A stretch of 64,000 bases of DNA from Purpureocillium takamizusanense. Taxonomy: Eukaryota; Ascomycota; Sordariomycetes; Hypocreales; Ophiocordycipitaceae. The position numbers and the translations under genes are program-made. The stretch covers positions 1,736,001-1,800,000 of the forward strand of contig NC_063071.1 in assembly GCF_022605165.1 (NCBI RefSeq), given 5' to 3'. The first letter of the stretch is position 1; each line of letters opens with the position of its first letter. Shown here piece by piece: positions 1 through 12,400 of the stretch. The notes beneath the pieces are model-generated. The model had not been told where the DNA came from. It did no database searches and worked only from the letters and a program-made list of their open reading frames with translations.

Positions 1-612
1 CTCGTTCAAAAAGCCATCGGGATGAGATTTGTCACCCGAATACAGTGAGCGAGGACCTGTCGAACGAGCAGGGATCCTCGGGTGGTTGCTGGAGTCTCCG
101 TCATTCGCGGTTGGCGGTTCTCTGGCTTGGTGCAGGGTAATCCGGCTCCCGCAGCCGCTACAGGCCGTTGCGGGGCGGAGGTCCAGCTCTGCCCAGGCAT
201 CCAGGCAGCTCCCGTCGCGTTCGAGCAGCGCCCGGCTGGGATGGAAGGTGCTTTTCCGACCCCCCACTGTACCCCGCTAGGGAGCTCCAGCCCCCATAGA
301 GGCATAATAGTGGAGGTTTCTAGAACAGAACACTGGCTTTTATTCCGCTCTGGCTGGACACGCAGCAAAACTCTTTCCCTCCTCTGATTGCTTGTCTGGT
401 TCGTGGCCACTTCTTCCTCGCGAAGATGACACGACGACACCACCGGTGACCACGCAAGCTCTGTTGCCTTGGTTTGCCCGACATATACTGCTCTGGACTA
501 GCTGCCCAGCTGTTCCCGAAATTGAATTCCTGCTTTCCTCCTTGCGTTTGCCCTCTGTCAGCAATCACATAGTTGTGTGCGCGCTCGCCGCTTTCTTGAC
601 CTGAACGGCATC
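1..612. other. Upstream region of the derlin gene
   Basis: No convincing coding sequence was seen on either strand; the open frames here are short and lack any recognisable domain. The last 100 bases or so are presumably the derlin promoter and 5' leader. The window edge cuts whatever lies further left. Confidence 0.5.
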
Positions 613-1846
613 ATGGCGGACCTGTCTCTGGAGAGCTACTGGCAGCTCCCGCCTCTGTCCAGGTAAGAATATTCTTGCGTGTATATGCTGGGGCCATTGC
701 TGATGATTCCTCCCTAGGACACTGGCGACTGCCACATTTGCCTTATCCCTTGCCATCCACACCGGTCTCCTCCCCGGCTGGTGGTTTGTCTGGGCCCCAC
801 GCTTCCTGTGGATGTTTCCGCCCCAGATATGGCGGTTCGCAACCGCGTTCCTGATCACCGGACCCAAACTCGGCCTGCTCTTTGACACATACTTTCTCTA
901 CTCGTACTTGAGCCAGCTGGAGGTTGGCCACCCGCGATTTCCCCGCAAGGAGGATCTCATCTGGTATTTGATGTTTGTCGGCGGAAGTATCATGGTAAGC
1001 TCATTGCCTGCGTCCAGCCTCCACGCGTGTTCCCGTGTCCAGTTCCGCCCCAAGCCCCAATATGCATGTTCCTTTGTCAAAGATCCCCTCATATATCTGC
1101 CCGGATAGTGTTATGCCTCTACTACTATCACGGTTCCTGGAAATGAGGAAGAGTACCCCTGCACTTCGCGCCGGCCCATCATTCGCATTCAGGGCTGGTG
1201 TCGCGGTGTAGGCATGGTGGGATGTCTTATGGATGGCTCGTGTGATCCCCATTCACTCGGGTGGTTTTTTAGCTCCCTACATTTCTTCACCTCTCGCAAT
1301 CTGTTTTTACTACGAAGTAGTAGTACTTTCGCAAACGCACGCATGTTGTTTTTTCGTAGAGAATTTCGAGGCTGACTCCGGCTTCAGACCATCAACTACC
1401 TGACCGGCTTCGGCTTCGTTGCCTTCCTCCAGGCCCTCATAGTGGCCATCTGCTACACCGTGACCCAGGATCAGCGCGGCATGAAAGTCAGCTACATGTT
1501 CATCACCATTCCTGCCCAGCTCATGCCCTACGCCATGATCCTGATCAACCTGCTCTTTCCCGGCGGTGTCATGAACATGCTCCTGCAGGCTCAGGGGCTC
1601 GTCGCCGGGCACTTGTTCGAGTTCCTCACTCGGGTTTGGCCCGAGTACGGCGGCGGCAGCAACCTCATTCCGACCCCCGCGGTGCTGTCGACGATTGTCC
1701 AGGCCACCGGATCGATTCAGGGAAGAGTCACAGGTGGTGGTGGTGCTCGCCCGAGCGACCAGGCGTCTGGCCGCACCACGGGCGCTTCAAGGGGTCCGCT
1801 GCCCGACTCATGGCGGACGCGGGGCCCAGGTCAGCGCCTGGGCTGA
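613..1846 (+). CDS. DER1: Derlin (Der1-like ERAD membrane protein)
   Basis: Derlins are rhomboid-like polytopic proteins of the ER membrane that help retrotranslocate misfolded proteins for proteasomal degradation. Three exons are inferred: 613-662, 718-994 and 1388-1846, giving about 261 residues, the usual derlin size. The N-terminus (ESYWQLPPLSRTLAT) is the typical derlin start. It is followed by several hydrophobic helices, the loop segment LTGFGFVAFLQAL, and a polar tail ending RGPGQRLG, which resembles the C-terminus of other derlins. The catalytic residues of active rhomboids are not expected in this family and I see none. The 393-nt second intron (995-1387) is much longer than most introns in the window. 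The gene converges with the cysteine-rich membrane protein gene, 186 bp away. The fold assignment is firm; Der1 versus Dfm1-type derlin cannot be decided by eye. Confidence 0.9.
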
Positions 1847-2032
1847 TGATGGTTGCAGAGTATCATGTACACAACACAGTAGGAGAGCGTTCATAGCGAG
1901 AGAATGTATGATTGATGAAAGTTGCCTGCCGGAACACCTAACCTGCCCGACGCCCCAACCTGAAACATATCTCTGAAATAAACCCAAGCACCATACCCTG
2001 GGGTGGCGCGCATGATCAACTACCTGGTGCAT

Positions 2033-3732
2033 TCAATATCCGTAGAGCGTACTCTTGCCGCTCCGCAAAGGAACTTCACGATAATCGCCCCCCTCGTAGT
2101 ATATGATATCTTGCTGCACAATATCAGGCCGCTGGGTGGCGGTGACGGCCGGTCCGCCGAGCGGTCTATCGTGAAAGCGTTGTTCGTCTTGCCGTACTGG
2201 CTGCGAGATGTGCATTTCATGACCGCGGTGCAGCCCGCCCGGTGTGAACGTCTCAGGAGCCTTCACACCGGAGGTCTTGCGTAGTTTGGGTATGCGCAGC
2301 TTCGGGAGAGACGGTAGGTGGATCGAAGGCATCAAGGCGGATCGACTGACACGCGGTTCCTGTTTCGGAGGCTGGGAAGCAGATGTAGTTGCCAGCTGGG
2401 CAGAGGTCTCAGCTGCGTTGATGTACTGCTGCACGGCAAAAGAGTCTGGTGTACTTGTCCTCTCCGGCTTGTGGATAGGTGCCGGAGGCGACGGAGGACG
2501 GACCTGGCTGCCTTGACTCGTCTGCCCGGTGACCCGTGAAAAGAGCGGACCCCTATATGCGTGGTGCGCCGGCAGGGCGCTCGAGGAGGCTTGTTTGCAG
2601 AGGCGAGTGTCAGAGCCGTTGGCCAGCCGAGACGCCTGCATTTCGGCTTCCAAGTGGTCGTAGTAATCCCCCGAGTCCGTGTACGGCGGCGCCACCTTGT
2701 CGCCGAACGCGTTACCGGTATAGTATCGCCGCTGTGCGTTGGACATGATGAGACCGCCGCTTCGCGACCTGTAGGTCTCTGGAGAGCAAGAGCTGCTCCC
2801 GTAGTACCTCCGGTCCCAGTCATCCAGGGTCTTTTCCCGGCGCCAGTGAACCGTGAACAGCGCGATCGCGGCTAGAAACACGAGAAGCACGCCAATAACG
2901 ATGCCGGCGATGGCACTCGGGGCCAAACCGTTGCCGTCGTCGCCCTTGCTCTTGGCAGCAGGGTCGGTGATGTTTATGGCGGTGGTTGAGAAGACACTGC
3001 CGCTAATGCCTAAGATACTGCCCTCTGCGGGATCCTGCTTGCATCCAGCTTCGAGCGCTGTCATGACTGAACCAATGTGTCAGCATAGAGACGCAGGTCA
3101 ACGCAGGTAGCGAACATACAGTTGGAGAGATAGGCCTCCCCACTCGTTGCTTGGAGACAGCTGATACAGGGAGCGAGATTCGAGCCCATGAAAGCCCCGT
3201 CGTGAGCGGTGCAGAACCCCAGGTAATCTTGAGGCACTGGCTTCACTCCGCCCTCCGTCAAGGGAGCCTTTAACGGCTTGCATGCCCGTTCGATGTTGCA
3301 CGCGGAACCGGCAGTGCCATTTGGTGGTGCCTCGGGCTCGGAGAAGAGACACGTAGTAAGGGTGTATCGTAAATTGTCTGGTATTCCGGTCAGCCTCGAG
3401 GCGAAAAAGCCATGCCCTATATGCCAGGCTAGGTGGACCATACATATGTACCACTTGAGGTCGGATTCGCCTTTGTCGACTTTGGTGCTGGTGCCCAAGC
3501 ACTCTAGGCACTTCCTGAACTTGATGCCAGCGTCGGTAGTAGAGTAATCAATGTCTTTGCAGCTGACGTCCTTGGGCTTGATTGTCGAGTCTGAAGCCTT
3601 GAAGGGGTTTCCTTCTGGCGAGTCGACGCAAGAAGTGGCGCAGTGCGAGCCAGGAGTCACCTCGAGGGTGACGATGACTCGCCCAAAGGCAAGCCAGAGG
3701 GGGATGGCGAAGATCGACGGACGCCCCATCAT
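2033..3732 (-). CDS. CRM1: 12-cysteine single-pass membrane protein (paralogue 1 of 3)
   Basis: Function is unknown; the architecture suggests a cell-surface receptor, sensor or wall-linked protein. Exons are 3732-3444, 3377-3120 and 3066-2033, giving 526 residues. The start ATG-ATG encodes MMGRPSIF, close to MMARPSSF in CRM3. A signal-peptide-like stretch (residues 6-24) precedes an ectodomain with cysteines at 31, 35, 58, 75, 78, 106, 123, 129, 152, 167, 170 and 191. A short linker leads to one transmembrane helix (IAGIVIGVLLVFLAAIALF) and then a WRR stop-transfer motif. The roughly 260-residue cytoplasmic tail has tyrosine pairs (RRYYG, RRYYT, GDYYD, DIIYYE) and a basic LPKLRIPKLRK segment. 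Both introns are phase 1 (codons for Y97 and F183). Intron 1 is 66 nt with no stop in frame, so retention would insert 22 residues. I recall similar fungal proteins carrying the uninformative label 'LPXTG-domain-containing'; I see no sortase-type LPXTG logic here. Confidence 0.85.
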
Positions 3733-6700
3733 GGGCAGCAAACTCAGCCGGAGGGTGGTCTTTCGAACAACATGATCCAATGTTCCTACATCAAGAGCAG
3801 AGACTTGCCTCAAGACGAACCGCCACGACTGAGAAAACTATCACCGTGGGGAAAGACGAAGGCTGCCGGGACCGAGAACAGAGGATCAAAGCTCACGCGC
3901 CTGCTTCGCAGATCTATAGTGGCTTTAAGACGGCCAGCCCAATCTGTACGACAGTGATGCGGTGGGGGCCACGGCAGAGGGGATGCAGGCCCATCGGCCG
4001 CAGATTCGCCATGGGCTGTCTATGCTCGGGGGGGCACAGCACGATTGCTGCTCGAAACCTTGCCGACCGGTCCTGCAAAGGAACCGGAGGGACCAACAAC
4101 CCCCTAACTCGCATTAGCAGCCCGGTAGGAGTCCGAGGGAGACGTCAAGGCAGGGCCGGCAAGAGAGGTGGCAGGCGGAGGCAGCGCGAGAGACAGCAGC
4201 GGCAGGTGGTTCGTCCGCGGCCGTTGCGGCCGAAGGTGTGTGCGGGAGCGTCTAGACGCCGCGTCCAGGCAAGCCATTTCCATTTCCCTGCCGGACGAAC
4301 CAATTGCGAGGCTGGAAGCGGTCGGGCTGCCGGACCAGCAAGCGGGATCGCCTCCCTGTGAGGCGGAATGGCCTCGCTGTGAATGGCCTGGCGGACGCGG
4401 TCGTATGCGCAGAGGACAAGAGAGGGCAGACGAGGTGGTGGGGTGGCGGCGCGGATGGAGCCATTAGATCCATGTCAAAAACGAAACGACGCGCCACTGC
4501 CTGCCTATCCGGCCCTGTCTCCAGCCGACAATGCTACCCTCCCCCGTCCTGCCTCGCTGCGGAAAGGCCATGTCACCCTCGCACAAGGTGCCCCCTTAGC
4601 TCAGTACGACAGGCAGATCCGCCCAGATGTGCAGAATCCATCCCGTCTACTACCTGACCGGGGCGCTTGCGCTCTGCGTGTCGTCGTGCCCACCCTCCAT
4701 AAGTTGGAAGGTATACCCCCCGCTGCCTTGTTGACGAGGAGGTGCCTCTGTACCGGGACCGGCTCGCACGCTGTGTGCCATCGCCGCCGAAGTACCGGTA
4801 CGGGGTCCAGGCTGACAATTTTCCGTCCGCGTGTCGCGGTCCTGCACCTTCTGCATTTGCCCGCTCACATGCGCCGGAGGAAGGAGGCACGGGGCCAGGT
4901 TGAGAACCAAGGAAGGGGCTATCCAGGGACGATTTCGCTAGCGACGAATGCCTTCCTGGTCGCATACTCTGTGCTAGGCTCGCAATCCGGCATGCGGTCT
5001 TCTTCACCATGGCGCCCGCCCTCGCGAAGAAAACATGGCGGGAGGCTCCTGGAGTCCGCCCTGGAGAGGCCACACAGCTGATCCAGCCACTCGATACCGT
5101 CGGGCGCCGGGGGGGGGGGGGGGTTCTTGAGAGCGAGTGGGTGACCGTTTTTAGTGTCGATGAGGGTTATTGTCGGGCAAGTTGATTTCTTGATTGCTAG
5201 GACTAGGATAGCGGCTATGTTATTCCTATGACTATCTCATTGCCATGAGTATTTCTGCTGCCGTGAGTGTTTTATTGCTGCCGTGGCTCTCGTCCTACGT
5301 ACCTGTTGCCGGCTACCTAGCTGCCCGGTTGCGACTGCCTTGCCTCGCGACTTTCCTATTTAAATGATGAACTTGCTCGGTTCTATAACAATCGATTGCC
5401 ATAGTAAACTCGTATACCGTAGGCGGTAGACCGGAACCGTTCGAACCGTGCCTATGACTCCTTCTTTTGTCGTATTGTGCCGCGCCCGTTCCGTATTGTA
5501 TTGCTGCGTGACTCTTGCGACGGTGCTTGCGCCCTGCATGGAGTCTTTCCCTTTGGACCTATTTGCTATCGTCGTTTTCTCTTTCGTGACCGTCACTAAG
5601 CTCTTCTTTATTGTCAATCTGAAATCGTTTAAGGAGCTTGTTTTTATCGCGAGATTGCGTTGATCATAAAGATCTTTATTATTTTCGTGTCGACGTTGGC
5701 GCTGAAATGATCGTTGGTACAGACAGGGACGATCACCTAGCCGCTCTCAGTAAACCCCCCCGGCTCGTAGGGAATTAAATGCCGCTTTTCTCCTACTGGC
5801 ACATGCCACCGAAACTGGCAGCCAGACTCAGCATTGCCTGCTCGAGAAGTACAGAAGAGCCGCATCGTGCTCCCCCAGCACCACACCGTTGCCTTGTTTC
5901 TGTACTTCAGACGTTCATCAGCTACTTTGTACAGTGCTGTGGATAAGGTACTAAGGTTGCGGGAAGCATGATGCCACGGCATAGTGCCGTGGTTAGCGGC
6001 CCACTCACCCCCCCACTTGCGCGGCTATCTGCCCGGGAAGCTTCCCCGCGCCATCCCTGAGCAGGTGGTGAACGCACAGGCATTACCCGTTCGTGAATCG
6101 CTGCTAGCTGGTCTGTGCTTGCCAGAGTTGTCATGTTTTCCCTCGCCATGCCATGACCCGAAGTGAGTCAAAGCGAGCTTCGACAAATACTGCCAACTGA
6201 TGGTATGCAGCAATTGCTCGAGTTCTTCTGCGGCGGGAGTATGACCCTTCTTGACTCGGGACGGTTCGCTTGACGATCCCGGTGGATCCAAGCCTATTTA
6301 CAACATACTTCCTTAGTGGTAAAGAATAAGAGGGACAAACTGTGAATTATGGATGATGATATGTCAGTACTGACCGCAGTGATATTTATTGAGACTATGA
6401 TCTCTTCTTCTTCCTCTTCTCCTTCTCAATTCTTTCTCCCTTCTTTCCTTCTTTTTGGCAGTCGCACATTATGTTGCCTGGCACCTTCCCTGCCCGGTGG
6501 ATCGCTTGCTACATGCTTGAGTAAAATTGGCAACAAAATGCTGGAGCGACATGGCACAAAAGCCACGTCTGCAAAGTCGTAGAGACGCCGTAGACGAAAA
6601 TGGAGCATCCTATCTTGCAGTTCCAGAAAGAGGGACGGTATGCTGTGCATGATGCGTTTAGAGTCAACGGTGGATATGACTCGCGCCGTGGGCGACTATT

Positions 6701-9430
6701 GCCACCTCCGGGTAGGGGGATACCAGTAGAGACACAAAATAGAGACACAGGATGGCATATAGGAGCGAGTGCCAAATGCCTAGTAGTCCTCCGGCTGAAC
6801 TAAGTTATACGGGAAGTGATGGTCTGTGCCTTCGGGCTTGCGTGACCAGCAATCCCCAGCCATCCGTGATGAGAGCCATACCTTCACAAGTGTGCAAGGC
6901 AATGAGGCATGTTACGAACTGCGCTTCGCAACACCTGGCATCGACAAGGTGGTTGGGCTCACCTAAGTATAAACAAATGAAATGGGATGTCTCCTCGCTG
7001 CTTGCCAAGAACCCGCTGTGGACCGGTCTGAGCCTTGCATGAGGGACAGGAGACACTGGTAGAGAGTGGATGGCGAGCGGGACACCCCGCAAGAATGTAA
7101 AGGAGACACGGACGATGGAAGCCTGGCCTACTTATCAACAGAGTTAGCCTGACGAGGGCACTGGTCGATGACGTTTCAGGAAAGGCGACTTCATATTGAG
7201 AAACATGCCGCCGTTCGGTCCCGTTTACGCGGATCGAGAGACGCTTGCAAGCGCCTAGCAAGCGCGATATGCGGCTTGCAGTCCCAAACGCCGCGAGCCA
7301 CGGCGTCGATGAAACACGTGGAAAGCATCGTATGCGGTTATCGGCGCTTGGCATGGTCCTCGGCGAGGGCCATGGCCACAAGATGCCGAAGCCTCAACTC
7401 CTTGTCGACCAACAAGCCGTGTCGAGTTCAAGTTGAGCCTCCCGTCTGGGGCTGTGCGGCGGCTTAAACCCACACATCTCCGGCGCTGGCTTGGCAATAG
7501 GGTCATTATTGCGGGGTCGTCAGATGTGACCTCTCGTATCGCCGTGCCTCTCCTCGTTGGGTCTGCGGAGGCAGTGACCACTGACCGTATTCCCCCTGAC
7601 TTCTGGCTTGCCGTTAGCCGACAAGTGCAGCGGGCAGCCAGGGAGGAGCGACCCGCCAGGTTGACCACACGTCACTCACCAGTTGGGCCGCTGGGAGTCT
7701 GTGCTTGTGGACTCTGCAGCCGCCCAAGCAAGGCAGACCATGCCACCGCCAGTGCGCCCTGAGCCCGCCCTGGGAAGCTGGGGAAAAGCTGCGTGACAGC
7801 GTTTCATGGAGCGGACTTGGTGTGGCGGAGACTGTGATGATTGGAAGCCGGTGCTGTTCGCGCGTGGACGCTGGCGAATGGCTGCCACGGCTACCCGCCG
7901 GAACCGCGTGGCTGGGACCAATAAACGCGAGGGCCGGTGAGGCCATTGCTGACTGACTGACAGACGAAGCTCGTCAGGGGATCAGTACTGCAGCTTGACT
8001 GACTTGGCTGCTTGTGGACGGTCGTCCTGGCCCGCTCTGTTGTGATGTGGTTCCATCTTTGCCGTGATGCCTCCGCAATACGAAGTACTGTGCTGTATTC
8101 ATGTGTGTCAAAGTGTGTTGGTCGAGCATCGACTGACAACAGTAGGACGTACTGTAATGTGTCGGCGATTATGTAGACTTTGGCGCCAAGTTCTGTCAAG
8201 AGGGGGTTGGCGGGCATTTTCATTTGCAGTGGTGAGTGTGTGCTCGTAGTTGTTAGGCAAGTTGACTGCCCACGCCGTCATCGACGTTCTGCCAGCCAAG
8301 CCCGAGGGCGTCTTCGGCCGCCCGCCCAGGCACGAGGCCTCTTCAAGCCATGCCATGTGCTCCGCGACGGCGTGCCCCCGGAGAACCCTGCATTCTTGGG
8401 GGGTTGGGGATCTGGGGCGGCCGTTCGGGCCATACAAGAAGAAGCTCCGAAGGCGGCTCGCTCGGGGAGATTCGCCTCGCAAGCATCTCATCGTGAGCGG
8501 ACGGGCATGCTGGTTACACACGCAAACGAGGCAAGGTGACCATCACAGATGCACACCTGCAGATGCTGTTGGCAAGCGTTCGACACGCTGAGTGGCTGCT
8601 GCGCTGTGCGACCTGCAAGACGGACCCCAGGCAGGATAGTGCGCGAAGGGCTCCTCCCCCATCCATGCGCGTCAGCCACGCTGGGCGACTTTGGTGACTT
8701 GGATGAGCGTTGGATCATCCAACCTTGACACAACAGTACATGCCTAGTAGTGCTGTACAGTACCTTCCAGCTGGGTACGTCCATACTGTAGGTACCTGTA
8801 TATCGCTCCAAGGAGCCAGGGTTGGGACCAGTGCTGGGAAACACACACAGGGGACGCGCCCCCTCCCGCAGAAGCCCAAGCCCAAGGCCGCTCAGCCCAG
8901 CGCCTAACGCCGATCTGTGGTTGGCTTGGCCCCGCACCCTCGAACCCCCGGCCGCCCCTCCACCTCTCAGCCTCCAGCCCGGGGGGAGGAAACGTCCAAC
9001 GTCAACCGCCGCCTCTGCTTGCCCTGGGCACCCAACCCGGAAGAAAGGCTTGCTCACTTGCTGGGCCGCATGTCTCCTCCTGGCGGCTGTCTTCCCACGA
9101 AGAGCATGTGTGTGCGGCCCATCACGATTCGGTGCTAATTTGGGGCCAGCAGCCCACTCCACTGTCACCTTATCTTCTTGTCGAACGCCACTCTTGCAAA
9201 CTCTCGCATTTCTTCAGCCTCTCGTGTCACCAGTCCTGTCGTGATCGCTTCAGTACAGCGTTTTTGTTCTATGTCTAGTTCGTTTGCGCGTCGGGTGCTC
9301 TTGTGAGACCTTGCGAAGTGTGCCGCTGCCAAGGCGCCCAGTGTAGCGCGCAGCTCAGTGGCCGAGGACGGGGAAAGGCATACAGTCGCTCGGCTTGTCG
9401 CGTGTCGACGTTGGCTCTACGACCGTCACG
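3733..9430. other. 5.7 kb intergenic region without a supported gene
   Basis: The longest open frames (+ strand 4383-5081, - strand 8488-9168) read as basic, low-information protein with no domain, and neither has plausible intron-exon structure. The region holds a 15-G run at 5109-5123. About 5140-5720 is visibly richer in A and T than its surroundings. A TAC/GTA-rich island lies at about 8725-8800. The last few hundred bases should contain the promoter of the amidase gene. Confidence 0.5.
5109..5123 (+). repeat. Poly-G run (15 nt)
   Basis: An uninterrupted run of 15 G lies in the intergenic region. It marks the boundary between GC-rich DNA on the left and the more AT-rich stretch on the right. 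Runs of this kind are slippage-prone and the true length may vary or be an assembly approximation. Confidence 0.9.
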
Positions 9431-12400
9431 ATGCGGATCGCTTGCCTCCAGTTCGCTCCCCAGGTGGGAGACGTCGACAACAACTTGAACCGCGCCGACT
9501 CTGTGTTATCAAAGGCAAATCCAGACGATTTGGATCTTCTCGTTTTACCCGAGCTGGCTTTCTCCGGTACGTGTTTCCTGGACTTTTAATGCCGCTTAGG
9601 GACTGTCGCATCGTCCTCGCGATGTGCCGTCGGTGCTGGACACCGAGCTGACGTCTCTTTTCCAGGGTACAACTTCAAATCACTGCAGGATATCACGCCT
9701 TTCCTCGAACCCTCTGGCTCGGGCATCACATCGCTCTGGGCGCGCACAATCGCCCTCAAGTACAACTGCTATGTGACGGTTGGCTATCCCGAAAAGGTCG
9801 ATGTTTCTCCAAAATGGCCCACGGGTCCGGAGTACTACAACTCTGCCATTGTAGTCAATGGCGATGGCGAGACCATTGCGAATTACCGCAAGTCTTTTCT
9901 CTACTACACAGACGAGACCTGGGCCTTGGAAGGCAACCGTGGTTTCTACGATGGCTATCTCCCTGGGCTTGGGAACACATCGATAGGGATATGTAAGTGT
10001 CTATATCGAGGCTTGTACCAAACCCCCCGCTAACCCGAACCTTGTAGGCATGGACTTGAAGTAGGTGGTTGGCGCCGAATTATTTTATTTTGACACTGCT
10101 AACTCCTCTACCCTAGCCCGTACAAATTCGAGGCCCCTTGGCATGCCTTTGAGTTTGCATTTCATGTCTTGGAAGTCGAGTCCAACCTGGTGATTGTCTC
10201 CATGGCATGGATGACGAGAGAGGATCGCCGATGGTTCAGCCGCATGCCTAATGAGCCTGACATGGACACGTTGACGTACTGGGTCACACGACTTGAGCCT
10301 CTCATCCGCTCCGAGAATCAGGATGAGATCATCGTCGTGTTCTGCAACAGGACGGGCACTGAAGATGAAGCAACGTACGCAGGAACGAGTGCCGTCATAG
10401 GCATTCAGGACGGCGAGGTCAAAGTCTACGGCCTGTTGGGCAGAGGCGAGAAGGAGCTGCTGGTTGTGGACACCAACGACACACCCTACGCAAAGCTTGT
10501 GTATCGACCCGAGGCCGATGGCACCAGCAAAAGTGCCGGCTCCCTCGAGAAGCCCACAGACAAGCACAGCAGATCAGATGCCGGGTCGGGCAAAGGGTCC
10601 GGCGAGCCCAAGCCCGCCGAAGGAAAGAGAAAATCCAGCGAAGAGCCGACAACCGGCGAGGGTGCTTCGCAGTCTACCCAGGAGCACAAGTCCAGCCGGT
10701 CGTCCTCCAAGGACCGCCGCACCCGAGGTCGGTCCCCGGCTCACAAATCGTGCCCCATTCCGCCGTTGCCTGAACTTCCAGACGACTTGAAGCATGAAGC
10801 CTTGTCGAAAAGGCGGAGGGCCCCGGCGATAACCATACCATCGCCCCCGGACTTGATGTCCAACGAAGATTCGACTACATCGCCTGATATTCCCACGCCG
10901 TCAGCCCCCAGCCCAACGCCTATGGCCATTCGACCGAAACTCATCATTCCGGAATCGCCGCAGTCGCTTCCACTCTTGTATCCCATCAGTGCCGCATCGG
11001 AAAGGTCTGAGAGATCTGTTCAGTCAGTGAGGTCTGACGAATCTGAAGCGTCCGTGCAAACGGTGAAATCGAACCCACGCCCGCCTGAAGACAGTACGCC
11101 ATATCCTCACAGCGGCGCACCACTGAGCGGCTACCCGGACAGCAAGTATCATCCCAACAAACGGATCTACGGGGGCCACGTCACAATCTCCCGGGCACTC
11201 GAGGGTTTCAGTCCAACGACGCCATTTGAAGACACCTCACCAGCTTCCCCACGCTGGTTCTGGAGACCGTCCGATACTCTCCTGAGAACCCCCAACCCTG
11301 TAGGAGGATGGCAGCCTGGAACACCGATTGGGAGAAAGGCCGATCCATTTCCATGGCCAACGATTGAAGAAATCGCTCGCGACGCGAAGAAGTCGCTCGA
11401 AGAAGCCCGGGCGAAGAGCACCCATACACCACAGGAGACGAGGCAGCGCAACTCGCAGTCGCCCCAATCAAACACGTCATCCAATAAGACGAAGAACTCT
11501 GGGTCTTCGAGAGGGACTGCCAAGGGCGCTTCCAAGAGCGACAGCATGCCTGCTCGACCATCGTCTCCCAAATCGCGAAACGCCAGCCGCTCTCGTAACC
11601 AAGATCGATCTGACTCTGCCATGAGCCAGCACGCTGTCACTGCGGCTATAACGCAGCATCTGGAGCACATTTCCCAGCGAGCCGAGTCGGTGAGCAAGAT
11701 GAGAGCCGCTTCGACAAACGCAACGCCGGTACCTGAACGGCCTTCATCGCGGAATTGTAGCGGCAGCCGTCCCAGCGACGCCGCCGACTTTCGCAACGAC
11801 AAGCAGACTATCCAGATCGGAGTCAGCCCAAGCATTCTGGACGGTGACGATGCCAGCAAGTCTGCTGTTCAGCCTCCGGTATCTGGAACCCAGCAGCGGC
11901 CCCTGTCGCGTTTGAGCCATCATCACCGTAGCAAATCCTTTTCAGCTGCGAATGATGTTGGTCGTTCTTCAAGCGCTGACCGCTCCCACACGCCAGGCAT
12001 GATACCGATTGGAAGACCGGAATCTCGTGCTGCCAGTCGCGGCCGACAGCCAGGGCCCCAGCCGCTCCCCACCTCCCCTGCTCGATCGGACCCGACCACG
12101 TCGAGTTCCTTCCGCACAGCATCGGTAGACACGGTGGCTGCGAGAGCTTTCTACACTCAGCCTCGGGGCGGCACAGCTAGCACGACACGAGCTCATCGCG
12201 GCCATTCTCATGGGTCTGGGTACCGACCCCGTCGTCACCACTCTCATAACAGAGAGATGGTTGAGTTTGAGAGATTTGAAGCCATCATCTGCCCAAACTG
12301 TCCAGTCCACGGACGGAGACGATCGGATTCCAACGTTAATGGCGAATCGTCCCGCTCCGGGGCTGCTCGCGGACAGGCAACCCCGCGCAATAGCCCGCCT

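Noticed and set aside
4588..4660. tRNA-like start (CCCCCTTAGCTCAGTACG)
   Set aside because: It resembles the 5' half of a tRNA with an A box, but there is no B box or matching acceptor stem downstream.
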